In this document: positions 8,818 to 17,057 of the stretch, one piece after another
How positions within the stretch are numbered: the stretch's first letter is position 1
How the letters are laid out: each line of letters starts with the position of its first letter
Assembly: GCA_004558035.1 (NCBI GenBank)
Contig: SFEJ01000007.1
Coordinates: forward strand, 12,624-76,623
DNA from: Opitutia bacterium
Lineage (GTDB): Bacteria > Verrucomicrobiota > Verrucomicrobiae > Opitutales > UBA953
Reading direction: 5' to 3'
Length of the DNA: 64,000 nucleotides
Translations under genes and position numbers: made by a program
Notes under the pieces: generated by a model
The model's database searches: none
What the model was told of the DNA's origin: nothing
The model's input: only the letters and a program-made list of their open reading frames with translations

Positions 8818-9854
8818 GCCGCTCGGTCGGCGCCCGACGGCTTCTTCGCCGGGCGCGGCCACGGCGTCGCGCGCGAAAGCGGGATCATCTCGCGGCTTTC
8901 GAGCACCGTTCCCGCGGGAATCTTCAGTCCCGTGAGGAAATCCCGCGCGGGCAGCATGCGCCCGCCCGGACGCTGCAGCGAATACACGTTCAGCAGCCCG
9001 CGTCCCGTCGCGATGACGAGCTCGCCCTTGTTGCGCGAGACGACGGTGCCCGGCGCGGCGTCCTGCGGGAACGTCGGATCGTCGAACGCCTCGACGTGCC
9101 CGAGCTTGAGCTCCATGCCCTCGTAGGGAATCGTGCAGCCCGGCCAGCCGGAAAGCGCCCGGACGCGCGCGCTGAGCAGCTTCGCGGGAACGCGGAAATC
9201 CAGCCCGGAGTCCGCGCGCGAGATTTTGCGCGTGTAGGAGACGTGCTTTTCGCTCTGCGGAATCGGCTCGACCGTGCCCGCGATGATGCGCGGAATCGTG
9301 TCCGTCGTGATGAAGATGCACGCCTCGGCGATCTTTTCGCGCAGCGACGCGCGCGTCGAACCCGTGTCGAGCGGAATGACCGCGCTGCCGACGATGTCGC
9401 CTTCGTCGAGCGCGGGAACGATCTTCTGCAGCGTGACGCCGGCGCCGCCGTCGTTGTTGGCGATGGCGGCCTCGATCGGCGCGGGGCCGCGGTAGTGCGG
9501 CAGCAGCGACGCGTGGTAGTTGTAGAAACCGAGCGTCGGCGCGGCGAGCAGGTTCTCGCGCAGAATGTGACCGTACGCCATCACGAGCCCGATGTCGCAG
9601 CGCAGTTCCCGCAGGCGCGCCGCGTCCTCCTCGCCGAGTTTTTCGGGCTGAAAAAGCGGCACGCCGAAGTCCCGCGCCCAACGCGCGACGGGATTGGGGC
9701 TGACCTTCTGCCCGCGTCCGTGCGGACGGTCGGGCTGGGAATAAACGGCCTCGATGCTCACCTGCGCGCGCAGGGGCGCCGAAATCAAAGTCTCTAGAAT
9801 GGGCAGCGCGATGCCGTCCGATGCGAAAAATACTATGCGTTTGCGCTCGTTCAT
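8811..9854 (-). CDS. fmt: Methionyl-tRNA formyltransferase
   Basis: The enzyme formylates initiator Met-tRNA with 10-formyl-THF in the cytoplasm. It carries the signature HASLLPHYRGPAPIEAA. N112, H114 and D150 have exactly the spacing of the catalytic N106, H108 and D144 of the E. coli enzyme. The C-terminal OB-like domain follows from about residue 210. The frame runs 33 residues further upstream, but that stretch is Arg-rich and unlike the family; MNERKRIVFFASD (ATG at 9854) gives the normal Rossmann start and 347 residues. The usual def partner is not adjacent. The 3' end overlaps the convergent purF-like gene by 7 bp. Confidence 0.95.
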   Translation of the reverse strand: MNERKRIVFFASDGIALPILETLISAPLRAQVSIEAVYSQPDRPHGRGQKVSPNPVARWARDFGVPLFQPEKLGEEDAARLRELRCDIGLVMAYGHILRENLLAAPTLGFYNYHASLLPHYRGPAPIEAAIANNDGGAGVTLQKIVPALDEGDIVGSAVIPLDTGSTRASLREKIAEACIFITTDTIPRIIAGTVEPIPQSEKHVSYTRKISRADSGLDFRVPAKLLSARVRALSGWPGCTIPYEGMELKLGHVEAFDDPTFPQDAAPGTVVSRNKGELVIATGRGLLNVYSLQRPGGRMLPARDFLTGLKIPAGTVLESREMIPLSRATPWPRPAKKPSGADRAAQ

Positions 9855-9971
9855 TGTTTTGCGGATTTCGGGTTTCAATCGGGATGAGCGCGCGAATGCC
9901 TCACGCGGAAAATTGCGGCGATTCTGACGCAAAAACCGCGCGACGAAAAGCAAATTCGCGCCCGCGCGGCC

Positions 9972-11363
9972 TCAGGCTTTTTCGCGGCGCGCGAGCGTTC
10001 CCGCGACGTCGGCGGGAACGGCGGAGTAGCTCTTGAGAAAGACGAGAATGAGCACGACGTTCAGCGCCCAGGCGAGAAAATCCGCGACGGGGAAACTCAG
10101 CCACACGCCGCGCGTTCCCCAGAAATGCGGGAACGCGATCAGCAGCGGAATCAGAAAAAGCATCTGGCGCGTCATCGAAAGGAAGATCGCCAGCTTCGCG
10201 TGCCCGATCGCCTGATAAAAATTGCCGATGACGATCTGCATGCCCACGAGCGGGAACGCCAGACAGGAAAGGCGCAGCGCTTCGTCGGAGACGGCGAGCA
10301 GCGCGGCGTCGTCCGTGAACTGGACGGAGATCAGATGCGGCAGGAGCACGCAGGCGAGCCCGCCGAGCGCCGTCACCGCCGTTCCCGCGATCACGCCGTA
10401 GCGCAGCGTTTCGCGCACGCGCCCCGTCGCGCCCGCGCCGTGGTTGTAGCCCACGATCGGCTGCATGCCCTGCGTGATGCCGATGACGATCATCGCGATC
10501 AGAATCTGCACGCGGCTCAGAATGCCGTAGGCGGCGACGCCGACGTCGCCTCCGTGCTCGAGCAGGGCGCGGTTGATGACGACCACCACCACGCAGGCGC
10601 AGACGTTCATCAGGCACGGCGAAAGCCCGATGGCGACGATGCTCCTCATCGCCTCGAAGCTCGGGCGGAAAATGCCGCGCGAAAACGCGAGCACGCTCTT
10701 CGGATTCAGAAAGTGCGCCAGGATCCAGACCAGGCCGAAAAGCTGCGCGATGACGGTCGCCGCGCCCGCGCCGCGCATGCCCCAGCCGAAGCCGCGGATG
10801 AAGAGCGGCGCCAGCGCGACGTTGACGAGCACCGTGATGATCGTCGAGAGCATCGCCTTGCGCGGATAGCCCGAGGCGCGCATCACGTGATTGAGATTGA
10901 AGAACAGGAACGTCGCGGGAAGCCCGAAAAGAATGACGCGCATGAAGTCGTAGGCGGGCTCCAGCGTGTTTTCGCCCGCGCCGAACGCGCGCAGGATCGG
11001 CGCGAGAAACGCGTTCGTCCCCCAGCCGAAGCCGACGCCGAGCGCGAGGCTCATCAGCAGCACGTTCCCGAGCACGGCGAGGGCGGCGTCGAGCTTCTTT
11101 TCGCCGAGCCGGATCGACGTGACCGCCGCGCCGCCGATGCCGACGAGCGTCCCGAGCGCGAACGTCAGATTCATCACCGGAAACGCGATCGCGATCGCCG
11201 CCAGCGCGTCCGCGCCGATCCATTGGCCGATGAAGATGCTGTCCACGACGTTGTAGAGCGAGAACGCGACCATGCCCGCAATCGCGGGAAGCGAGTACTT
11301 CACCAGCAGCGGGAAAATCGGCGCGCCTTCGAGCGCCGCCATCTCGGTCGTTTTTTCACTCAT
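9972..11363 (-). CDS. MATE family multidrug/Na+ antiporter
   Basis: This 463-residue polytopic membrane protein has the two-fold organisation of MATE exporters, with hydrophobic segments throughout (about twelve expected). The N-terminus (ALEGAPIFPLLVKYSLPAIAG) and the first-helix segment NVVDSIFIGQW are typical of the NorM/DinF-like branch. A second repeat begins around residue 240 with SLGPCLMNV-like sequence (here GLSPCLMNV). It exports drugs or metabolites using Na+ or H+ gradients; the substrate cannot be read from sequence. The 3' coding end holds an inverted pair of the dispersed word (9996-10004 / 10012-10020). A putative TAGCGT -10 box lies just upstream of the ATG. Confidence 0.93.
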   Translation of the reverse strand: MSEKTTEMAALEGAPIFPLLVKYSLPAIAGMVAFSLYNVVDSIFIGQWIGADALAAIAIAFPVMNLTFALGTLVGIGGAAVTSIRLGEKKLDAALAVLGNVLLMSLALGVGFGWGTNAFLAPILRAFGAGENTLEPAYDFMRVILFGLPATFLFFNLNHVMRASGYPRKAMLSTIITVLVNVALAPLFIRGFGWGMRGAGAATVIAQLFGLVWILAHFLNPKSVLAFSRGIFRPSFEAMRSIVAIGLSPCLMNVCACVVVVVINRALLEHGGDVGVAAYGILSRVQILIAMIVIGITQGMQPIVGYNHGAGATGRVRETLRYGVIAGTAVTALGGLACVLLPHLISVQFTDDAALLAVSDEALRLSCLAFPLVGMQIVIGNFYQAIGHAKLAIFLSMTRQMLFLIPLLIAFPHFWGTRGVWLSFPVADFLAWALNVVLILVFLKSYSAVPADVAGTLARREKA

Positions 11364-11435
11364 AACTTGCGGCGCACGCTACACTTTTTTCCGCGGGAAC
11401 GCAAAACCTTCGCCCTCCGCGCGCGCGGGAACGCG

Positions 11436-11470
11436 AAAAACGCGCGGCGTCCGGGGCGTCGCGCGTTTTT
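11436..11470 (-). terminator. Bidirectional intrinsic terminator after the sigma-factor operon
   Basis: AAAAACGCGCG (11436-11446) and CGCGCGTTTTT (11460-11470) form an 11-bp stem. Read on the minus strand it ends in a T-run and lies about 30 bp after the last gene of the sigma-factor trio. On the plus strand it is followed by a longer T-run. Confidence 0.85.
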
Positions 11471-11498
11471 TTTTCGCGGAGAACGGCGGGAACGCCGC

Positions 11499-12080
11499 TC
11501 ACTCGCCGTCGCGGGGCGGGGGCGCTTTTTTGTCCGCGCCGCGGCGCTTGCCGGCTTCCGGTTTCGGAAGCCCGAGCTTCTCGCGGACTTCGCGGAGATA
11601 GTCGAACTGCTCCCGCCGGGACATCTTCAGAAACGCCTCCGCCTCCGCCTTCGCCCGGTCTTCCGGCAGCGTCGCGTAGTAGCGCGCGAGCAGGTTGCGG
11701 CGGCGTTCGTCGTAGCGGCGGCGCATTTCCGTCATGAATTTTTCCCGCGTTTCGGGATCTTCCGAAGTGGCGCACTCGAGATCGCGCGCCATTTCCCTGC
11801 GCCTACTTTCGGGCGTCCGCTCCAGCCGCGTAATGAGCTCGCGGATACGCGCCAGCTCCGCGTCGGACATGGAAAAAAGCGTCTTCAGCATCTGCATCTC
11901 CTGCGGGGACACGTTTCGGGGTGGCGGCGGGAGCGGTCCGCAGTCGCGGCATTCCGCTTCCGTTTCCGTCGGCGGCGGGGGCGGCGGCGCGTCGTTCCCG
12001 CGTCGGCGCGGGTGCGGATTCTCGGCGGCGTAGGCGCAGATCGCGCCCGCTGCGAGCAGAAAAAGGATTTTCTTAATCAT
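11499..12080 (-). CDS. Secreted Pro-rich, helical protein of the sigma-factor operon
   Basis: This 193-residue protein has a clear signal peptide (MIKKILFLLAAGAICAYA) with a likely cut before AENPHP. A proline-rich linker with PPPPPP and a C-x2-C pair (ECRDCG) follows, then a long charged helical region (about residues 58-185) rich in Arg/Glu. The composition recalls small periplasmic Spy/CpxP-like or heavy-metal-sensing chaperone proteins, but no family is recognised with confidence. Its ATG overlaps the end of the anti-sigma-like gene by 8 bp, so it is translationally coupled as the third gene of an ECF sigma operon. It may act as periplasmic sensor or effector; that role is inferred from position only. 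Confidence 0.75.
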   Translation of the reverse strand: MIKKILFLLAAGAICAYAAENPHPRRRGNDAPPPPPPTETEAECRDCGPLPPPPRNVSPQEMQMLKTLFSMSDAELARIRELITRLERTPESRRREMARDLECATSEDPETREKFMTEMRRRYDERRRNLLARYYATLPEDRAKAEAEAFLKMSRREQFDYLREVREKLGLPKPEAGKRRGADKKAPPPRDGE

Positions 12081-12657
12081 TGTAGGCGAAGATCTCCAGG
12101 ACGTTGGGATCGATGTTGGAGAGAATCCGCGAGGCTTCGAGCAGCTCGTCGAAGGACGGCGTCTCGTCCTCCGCCTGCGCGAGCGCGTAAAGTTCGGGAT
12201 CGTCCGCGAGCGTTCGCGCGAGGCGTTCTTCGAGCCGGTCGCCGGAGGCGTTCCCGCCGAAGCGGAACGCGACGCCGCAGACGATCGCGAGGCTCGCGGC
12301 GAGCGCCGCCGCGCGGAAGAGGCGCATTCCCGTGAAGAAGCGCGGGCGGCGGAACGGCACCGCGTTCCGCCCGGCGGCGTCCGCGGATTCTTCCTTCGCG
12401 GTGCGGATCGCGGCGAGCGTCTTTTCCGCGAAGTCGGGCGCGGGAACGACGGGCGTTTCCCTGAAGAGGCGCGCGAGGCGGCGGTCGCCCGCGGAGAGCT
12501 CCGCGAGCACGCGCGACGGAAAATCGCCGCTCGGCTCGGCGGGCATTTCCGCCAGGAACCGGTTCAGGGTCGCTTCCGCGTCTTGTCTTTCGTTTTTCAT
12601 GCTTTGTCTTTTCTTAAAACTCCGGAGGCCGGAAAAGGTTTCGTCGCGGCGGTTCAT
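12073..12657 (-). CDS. Membrane-anchored anti-sigma-like protein
   Basis: The protein (194 residues from ATG 12657, 175 from ATG 12600) has a soluble N-terminal part, one hydrophobic helix (about 113-134, RAAALAASLAIVCGVAF) and a roughly 60-residue outer domain. The cytoplasmic part holds two similar segments, PSGDFPSRVLAEL and PAPDFAEKTLAAI. The H-x3-C-x2-C zinc motif of classic ZAS anti-sigma factors is absent. The ATG at 12657 overlaps the sigma factor stop as ATGA, which favours the longer start, although MKNERQ at 12600 is possible. Position between an ECF sigma gene and a secreted protein makes an anti-sigma role likely but inferred. Confidence 0.72.
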   Translation of the reverse strand: MNRRDETFSGLRSFKKRQSMKNERQDAEATLNRFLAEMPAEPSGDFPSRVLAELSAGDRRLARLFRETPVVPAPDFAEKTLAAIRTAKEESADAAGRNAVPFRRPRFFTGMRLFRAAALAASLAIVCGVAFRFGGNASGDRLEERLARTLADDPELYALAQAEDETPSFDELLEASRILSNIDPNVLEIFAYND

Positions 12658-13202
12658 TTTTCGAGAAATTCCGCGAGCGATTCTCGCAGCGTCTGCCGCG
12701 CGCGGTGAATCCAGTTTTTGACGTTCTGCACGGGCGCGCTCATCGCGTCGGCGATTTCGGCGTAGGAAAGCTCCTGCTGGCAGAGCAGGAGAATCGCCGT
12801 GCGCTGGTTTTCGGGCAGCGCCTCGACAGCGCGCGCGAAGTTCTTCTTCAGCTCGTTTTCGGCGAGATCCGTCTCCGGCGCGGCGACGGCGGGCAGCTCC
12901 GCGGGATCGGTCGGCTCAGCGCCTCGGCGGGAACGCGCGCGGAAATCGCTGACGAGCACGTTGTGCGCGATGTGAAAAAGGTACGAGGAAAACGCCGCCT
13001 TGGGCTCGTATTTCGCCGCGCTGCGGCAGAGCTTGACGAAGGTCTGCTGCGCGAGATCCTCCGCCGCGTGAACGTCGTTGACCGAGCGCCAGAAGAAATT
13101 GATCAGCGGCTTCTGCCATTTGAGTATGAGCTCGCGCGCGGCCGCCTCGTCGTCTTCGGCGATGCGCCGCATCAGCAGAATGTCGGTTTCGTTCTCGTCC
13201 AT
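12654..13202 (-). CDS. ECF-type RNA polymerase sigma factor
   Basis: This 182-residue sigma-70 family protein contains region 2 (NDVHAAEDLAQQTFVKLCR, then FSSYLFHIAHNVLVSDFRAR) and region 4 (LPENQRTAILLLCQQELSYAEIADAM, then VQNVKNWIHRARQTLRE), with no region 3, as in ECF sigma factors. The start at MDENETD (ATG 13202) is preferred over the ATG 19 codons upstream because the family begins here and an AAGGGA-like site lies before it. It is the first gene of a three-gene overlapping operon with an anti-sigma-like membrane protein and a secreted protein. Autoregulation is expected for such operons but no target promoter could be derived. Confidence 0.93.
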   Translation of the reverse strand: MDENETDILLMRRIAEDDEAAARELILKWQKPLINFFWRSVNDVHAAEDLAQQTFVKLCRSAAKYEPKAAFSSYLFHIAHNVLVSDFRARSRRGAEPTDPAELPAVAAPETDLAENELKKNFARAVEALPENQRTAILLLCQQELSYAEIADAMSAPVQNVKNWIHRARQTLRESLAEFLEK

Positions 13203-13268
13203 GGATTTTCCCTTAAACGCCGTTTCCGCGATAATGTTTCGCGGGAACGCGCGCGGCAAGCGAGTAAA

Positions 13269-13345
13269 GCTCCTTCGGAGCCGGTTATGGTTTAAGGTTT
13301 ATGGGTTAGGGTTTAAGGTTCAGGGTTTATTAGGGGTTTATTTTC
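13269..13345. repeat. AT-rich degenerate array of GTTTAAGG-like words with a small hairpin
   Basis: GCTCC-TTC-GGAGC (13269-13281) is followed by a G/T/A-only array of variants of GGTTTAAGG / GGGTTTA up to about 13345. The array holds TAA/TAG in several frames, lies between the divergent sigma operon and the cupin gene, and has far lower GC than its surroundings. It belongs to the same family as the arrays at 23.8 and 33.1-33.4 kb. Confidence 0.7.
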
Positions 13346-13365
13346 TCGGAGCCGCGGCGTAAAAT
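13337..13365 (+). promoter_or_regulatory. Putative cupin promoter, leaderless
   Basis: TTTATT (13337-13342), a 17-bp spacer and TAAAAT (13360-13365) precede the ATG at 13374 by only 8 bp. Transcription would start at or next to the start codon. Confidence 0.45.
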
Positions 13366-13373
13366 CGGCGACC

Positions 13374-13706
13374 ATGGCAACGAAAATCGTACGCATCGAA
13401 GGCCTTGCCGGCGGCAAGGGACACGTCATCATCGATCATCTGCTCGACGCGGAGCAGATGAAGCGCTCCGCGCGCATGTACGCGCGGGTCACGCTCGAGC
13501 CGGGCTGCGAAATCGGCTTCCACAAGCACATGAACGAGAGCGAGACCTACTACGTGCTCGCGGGCCGCGGCGCCTACAACGACGACGGGAACGTGCGCGA
13601 AATCGGCGTCGGCGACGTCACGTTCACGCCGCACGGGCATTCCCACGGCCTGCTCAACACGGGCGCGGAAAATCTCGTCATCATGGCGCTGATTCTGCTC
13701 GACTGA
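13374..13706 (+). CDS. Small cupin-domain protein
   Basis: This 110-residue single-domain cupin has the metal-binding motif 1 (GFHKHMNESETYYVLAGRG, with two His and a Glu) and motif 2 (GHSHGLLNTG). Such proteins bind small ligands or metal; the specific function is unknown. It starts at ATG 13374 next to a putative -10 box and its stop is 11 bp from the convergent zupT stop. No functional partner is evident in the neighbourhood. Confidence 0.88.
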   Translation: MATKIVRIEGLAGGKGHVIIDHLLDAEQMKRSARMYARVTLEPGCEIGFHKHMNESETYYVLAGRGAYNDDGNVREIGVGDVTFTPHGHSHGLLNTGAENLVIMALILLD

Positions 13707-13717
13707 AAAAGCCCGTG

Positions 13718-14554
13718 TCAGATCACCGCGAGCGTGAAGCCCATCAGCAGCATGCCCGCGATGATTCCGTAGATCGAAATGTGGTGGAAGCCCCAGCGCT
13801 CCGCCATCGGCAGCAGCTCGTCGAACGCGATGAAGACCATCGTTCCCGCGACCGCCGCGAAAAGCACGGCGAGCGTCGTCTCCGAAAGGAACGGATAGAG
13901 AAACGCCATCGCGATCGCCGCGCCGACCGGCTCCGAAAGCCCCGAGAGAATCGAGTACTTGAACGCCTTGGCGCGCGAGCCCGTCGCGTGATAGACGGGA
14001 ACGGAGACCGTGATGCCTTCGGGAATGTTGTGCAGCGCGACGGCGAGCGCGATCGGCACGCCGAGCGTGAGCGAGTTCATGCCCGCCGCGAACGTCGCCA
14101 TGCCCTCGGGAAAATTGTGGATGCCGATCGCGAGCGCGAAGAGCAGGCCGGAGCGCCGCATCTTCAGCGCGGTCGCGGCGTCCTGATTCGGCGGCGCCAC
14201 GGGAACGTGCAGCTCCGCGGGGCCGTGCGCCTCGTGTGGATTCTCGTCTTCGGGAACGAGCCGGTCGATCAGCATCGCGACGAGCATGCCGCCGAAAAAC
14301 GCCGAAAGCCCGATCAGGTGCCCGGAGAACTTCCCGTGCGCCTCCGCCAGCGAATCCTGCGCCGAGGCGAGCAGCTCGACGAAGCTGATGTACACCATGA
14401 CGCCGGCGGAGAGCCCGAGCAGAAACGTGAGCAGGCGCACGTCGTTCTTTTTGACGAAAAAGCCGACGGCGCCGCCGATGCCCGTCGCCATGCCCGCGAA
14501 CGTCGTCAGCGCGAGCACGGTCAGCATGTGTTCCCAGGAAATTTCTCCGTTCAT
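13718..14554 (-). CDS. zupT: ZIP-family zinc transporter ZupT
   Basis: This 278-residue inner-membrane divalent-metal importer has eight expected hydrophobic segments. The paired metal-site motifs IGIHNFPEGMATF and VALHNIPEGITVS are the transmembrane 4/5 signatures of ZIP proteins. A His/acid-rich cytoplasmic loop lies between (around 120, HEAHGPAELH). It takes up zinc and possibly iron or manganese. The start MNGEISWEHML is the first Met of the frame. The gene stands alone, convergent with the cupin gene. No Zur-like box was recognised upstream. Confidence 0.93.
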   Translation of the reverse strand: MNGEISWEHMLTVLALTTFAGMATGIGGAVGFFVKKNDVRLLTFLLGLSAGVMVYISFVELLASAQDSLAEAHGKFSGHLIGLSAFFGGMLVAMLIDRLVPEDENPHEAHGPAELHVPVAPPNQDAATALKMRRSGLLFALAIGIHNFPEGMATFAAGMNSLTLGVPIALAVALHNIPEGITVSVPVYHATGSRAKAFKYSILSGLSEPVGAAIAMAFLYPFLSETTLAVLFAAVAGTMVFIAFDELLPMAERWGFHHISIYGIIAGMLLMGFTLAVI

Positions 14555-14626
14555 GATGCGGGAACGCTAACGCGCCGCCCGCGCCGCGGCGAGCAAATTT
14601 CGGACGCGTTCTTTGCGTTGAAATTT

Positions 14627-15268
14627 TCAGGAGGCGAAGAGGACGCCCGCGGCGATGGCGAAGAGCGTCAGCGCGGTCGCCGCGTTCAGGACGCGCGCGG
14701 AGGCGGGGCGTTCCCGCAGCGCCCGCGAGAGCCTTCCCGCGAAGACGGCGACGCACGAAAAGACCGCCAGCGCCTGAGCGGAAAAAATCGCGCCGAGCAG
14801 GAGCAGGCACGCGCGCGGATCCGCGACGTCGCGCGGGAGAAACTGCGGGAGGAACGCGAGGAAAAAGACGATGAGCTTCGGGTTGAGCGTCGCCATCAGC
14901 AGCCCCGTCGCCCACAGCCGCGGGAACGCTCCCGCGCGCTTCGCCGCGCCCGCGCCCGCCGATGTTCCCGCGGCGGGATTTTCTCCGCGATGCCGCCACG
15001 CGCGGACGCCGAGAAAGATCAGGTACGCCGCGCCGAGCCATTTCACCGCGCCGAACAGCGCGGGCGACTGGCGAATGAGCAGGGAGACGCCGAACGCCGC
15101 GAGCGCCGTGTGCACGAACGTTCCCGTGATCAGCCCGCAGGCGACGGAAAATCCCGCCCGCGCGCCTTCGGCGAGGCTCTTCGCGAGCACGAAAAGAATG
15201 TCCGGCCCCGGCGCGAGCGTCAGCAGCACGGACGCGCTCAGAAACGAAAGCAGCGCGGAGATTTCCAT
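14627..15268 (-). CDS. LysE/RhtB family amino-acid exporter
   Basis: This 213-residue inner-membrane protein has about six hydrophobic segments. The N-terminal signature SVLLTLAPGPDILFVLAKSLAEG is the conserved PGP-containing helix of LysE/RhtB translocators, and a charged loop (about 110-130, Ala/Gly-rich) separates the halves. It exports amino acids or their derivatives; the substrate is undetermined. It lies 12 bp after the ruvA stop on the same strand, so it is probably the last gene of an SDR-ruvA-exporter operon. Confidence 0.9.
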   Translation of the reverse strand: MEISALLSFLSASVLLTLAPGPDILFVLAKSLAEGARAGFSVACGLITGTFVHTALAAFGVSLLIRQSPALFGAVKWLGAAYLIFLGVRAWRHRGENPAAGTSAGAGAAKRAGAFPRLWATGLLMATLNPKLIVFFLAFLPQFLPRDVADPRACLLLLGAIFSAQALAVFSCVAVFAGRLSRALRERPASARVLNAATALTLFAIAAGVLFAS

Positions 15269-15280
15269 GACGGCGGCGCG

Positions 15281-15901
15281 TCAGTTGCCGAGCGCGGCGC
15301 GGACGAGCGCCTCCGTCGAGGCGTCGTCGCCGCACTGCCGGAGCGCGCGGCGGACGGCCTTGTCCGCCTGGTCGAGCTTGAAGCCGAGCGCCGTGAGCGC
15401 GGCGACGGCGTCCGCCTGCGCCGAGGGCGTTCCCGCGTCGCCCGAGAGCGCCGTCGCCGGGATTTCGCCGCCTTTGGCGGGAGCGCTCTTCGCGGCGGCG
15501 CCGACCTTGTCGCGCAGCTCGACGACGAGGCGTTCCGCCGTCTTTTTCCCGATGCCGGGGCACTGCGAGAGCATGCCGACGTCGCCCGCGCGGATTGCGT
15601 CCCGGAGCACCGGCAGCGAGAGCCGCGAAAAGATCTTCAGCGCCGTTCCCGGCCCGATGCCGCTGACTTTTTCGATCAGCATCTTGAAGAAGTCGCGCTC
15701 TTCGGCGGCGGCGAATCCGTAGAGCGACTGGCCGTCCTCGCGGAACGTCTGCAGCGTGAACAGGCGGACGTTCCCGCCGACGTCGGGCAGTTTTTCCGCG
15801 GTCGAAAGCGGGATGTTGACCTCGTAGCCCACGCCGGCGCATTCGACGACGGCGCGGAAAATCGAGGCTTCGAGGAGTTTTCCGTTCAGAGAAACGATCA
15901 T
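15281..15901 (-). CDS. ruvA: Holliday junction branch migration protein RuvA
   Basis: RuvA binds Holliday junctions and loads the RuvB motor. The 206-residue protein has the N-terminal OB fold (MIVSLNGKLLEASIFRAVVE), two helix-hairpin-helix motifs (VSGIGPGTALKIFSRL and CPGIGKKTAERLVVELRDK), an acidic/Gly-Ala linker (about 140-165), and the C-terminal RuvB-contact domain (ALTALGFKLDQADKAVRRAL). Its ATG overlaps the stop of the upstream SDR gene as ATGA, implying translational coupling. ruvB and ruvC are not in view. Confidence 0.96.
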   Translation of the reverse strand: MIVSLNGKLLEASIFRAVVECAGVGYEVNIPLSTAEKLPDVGGNVRLFTLQTFREDGQSLYGFAAAEERDFFKMLIEKVSGIGPGTALKIFSRLSLPVLRDAIRAGDVGMLSQCPGIGKKTAERLVVELRDKVGAAAKSAPAKGGEIPATALSGDAGTPSAQADAVAALTALGFKLDQADKAVRRALRQCGDDASTEALVRAALGN

Positions 15902-16914
15902 GTTCTTCCTTTGTAAAGACTGACGAGACGCGCGAACGCCTCCGCGGGATCGACGACGGGCGCGTAGCCCAGATCGCGCCGCGCGGCGTCGATTTTGAAC
16001 CAGTGGCTTTTCGCGAGTTCGGAGGCGACGAAGCGCGTCATCGGCGGCTCGCCCGCGACGGCGAAGAGCTTCCAGAAAATTTCGAGCAGCGTTCCCGCGA
16101 AGCGCGCCGAGCGGAAGGGCACGGCGCGGTCCGCGCGCGGGCGCGGCACGCCGACGCCTTCGAGAAACGCGCCGATCCAGTCCCAGAGCGCGACGGGAGC
16201 GCCGTCGGAAACGAAATAGGCTTTCCCGAAGACGCGCGCGTCGTCGCGGAAAAGCGCGTCGAGCGCGAGCATGTGCGCGTGCGCGGCGTTTTCGACGTGG
16301 GTGAGATCGACGCGGTTTTTGCCGTCGCCGACGATGCGCAGCCTGCCGAGCGACGCCTGCTCGAGGACGCGCGGAATCAGGTGCGGATCGCCTTCGCCCC
16401 AGATCAGGTGCGGGCGCAGGGCGACCGTGCGCAGCTTCGGGCCGTCCGCCGCGAGCGCGAGGCGTTCCGCCTCCGCCTTCGAAAGCGCGTAGCGACAGGC
16501 GTCGGAGCGGGGCGAGCTGTACGGGAGCGATTCGTCTCCGCCGTCGATGTCGAGCCCGTTGAAGACGACGCTGGGCGTGCTCGTGTGCACGAGACGGCGC
16601 ACGCCGGCTTCGCGGCAGGCGGCGATCACGTTGCGCGTTCCCGCGACGTTGGCGTCGAAATACGCGCGGCGGGAGCCCCAGACGCCGGCCTTGGCGGCGA
16701 CGTGGAAGACGGCGTCCGCGCCGGCGAAGATTTCCGCGAGCCGCTTCGCGTCTTTGCCGACGTCGCACGAAAAATACTCCGTCCCGGGCGTCTCGACGTC
16801 CGGCTTCTTCCGCCGCCCGACGACGCGCACGCTCCAGCCGCGTTCGAGACAGCGGCGCACGACGGCGCTTCCGAGAAATCCGGTTCCGCCGGTCACGGCG
16901 ATGATCTTTTCCAT
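15898..16914 (-). CDS. NAD(P)-dependent SDR (3-beta-HSD/epimerase-like)
   Basis: This 338-residue extended short-chain dehydrogenase has the Rossmann motif TGGTGFLGSAVV at the N-terminus, the HVAAKAGVWG segment, and the catalytic Tyr/Lys pair in YALSK with Ser/Thr upstream (HTSTPSVVFNG). The LRPHLIWGEGDPHLIPR segment is typical of the 3-beta-hydroxysteroid dehydrogenase/NSDHL-like branch. The C-terminus carries a hydrophobic stretch (around 280). The start at MEKIIAVTGG (ATG 16914) is chosen over a 39-residue Arg-rich extension. It is coupled to ruvA by an ATGA overlap, which is probably organisational rather than functional. The substrate may be an isoprenoid or sugar; this is unresolved. 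Confidence 0.87.
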   Translation of the reverse strand: MEKIIAVTGGTGFLGSAVVRRCLERGWSVRVVGRRKKPDVETPGTEYFSCDVGKDAKRLAEIFAGADAVFHVAAKAGVWGSRRAYFDANVAGTRNVIAACREAGVRRLVHTSTPSVVFNGLDIDGGDESLPYSSPRSDACRYALSKAEAERLALAADGPKLRTVALRPHLIWGEGDPHLIPRVLEQASLGRLRIVGDGKNRVDLTHVENAAHAHMLALDALFRDDARVFGKAYFVSDGAPVALWDWIGAFLEGVGVPRPRADRAVPFRSARFAGTLLEIFWKLFAVAGEPPMTRFVASELAKSHWFKIDAARRDLGYAPVVDPAEAFARLVSLYKGRT

Positions 16915-17014
16915 GCGCGCATCATACGGCAATTCTCCCGAAAATGAAAGGCGGAGAATGCGGGCGTTCCCGTCTCCCGAAGTTTCCGCGCGTGTTTCGC
17001 GGGCGAAATCGCGC

Positions 17015-17043
17015 TTTTCATTTACGGGCATTTGGCGTATCTT
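17015..17043 (+). promoter_or_regulatory. Putative pyrG promoter
   Basis: TTTTCA (17015-17020), a 17-bp spacer and TATCTT (17038-17043) lie 14 bp before the pyrG ATG, implying a leader of only about 8 bases. It sits in the 143-bp divergent gap between the SDR gene and pyrG. Confidence 0.45.
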
Positions 17044-17057
17044 AAATTCCCAAGGTT

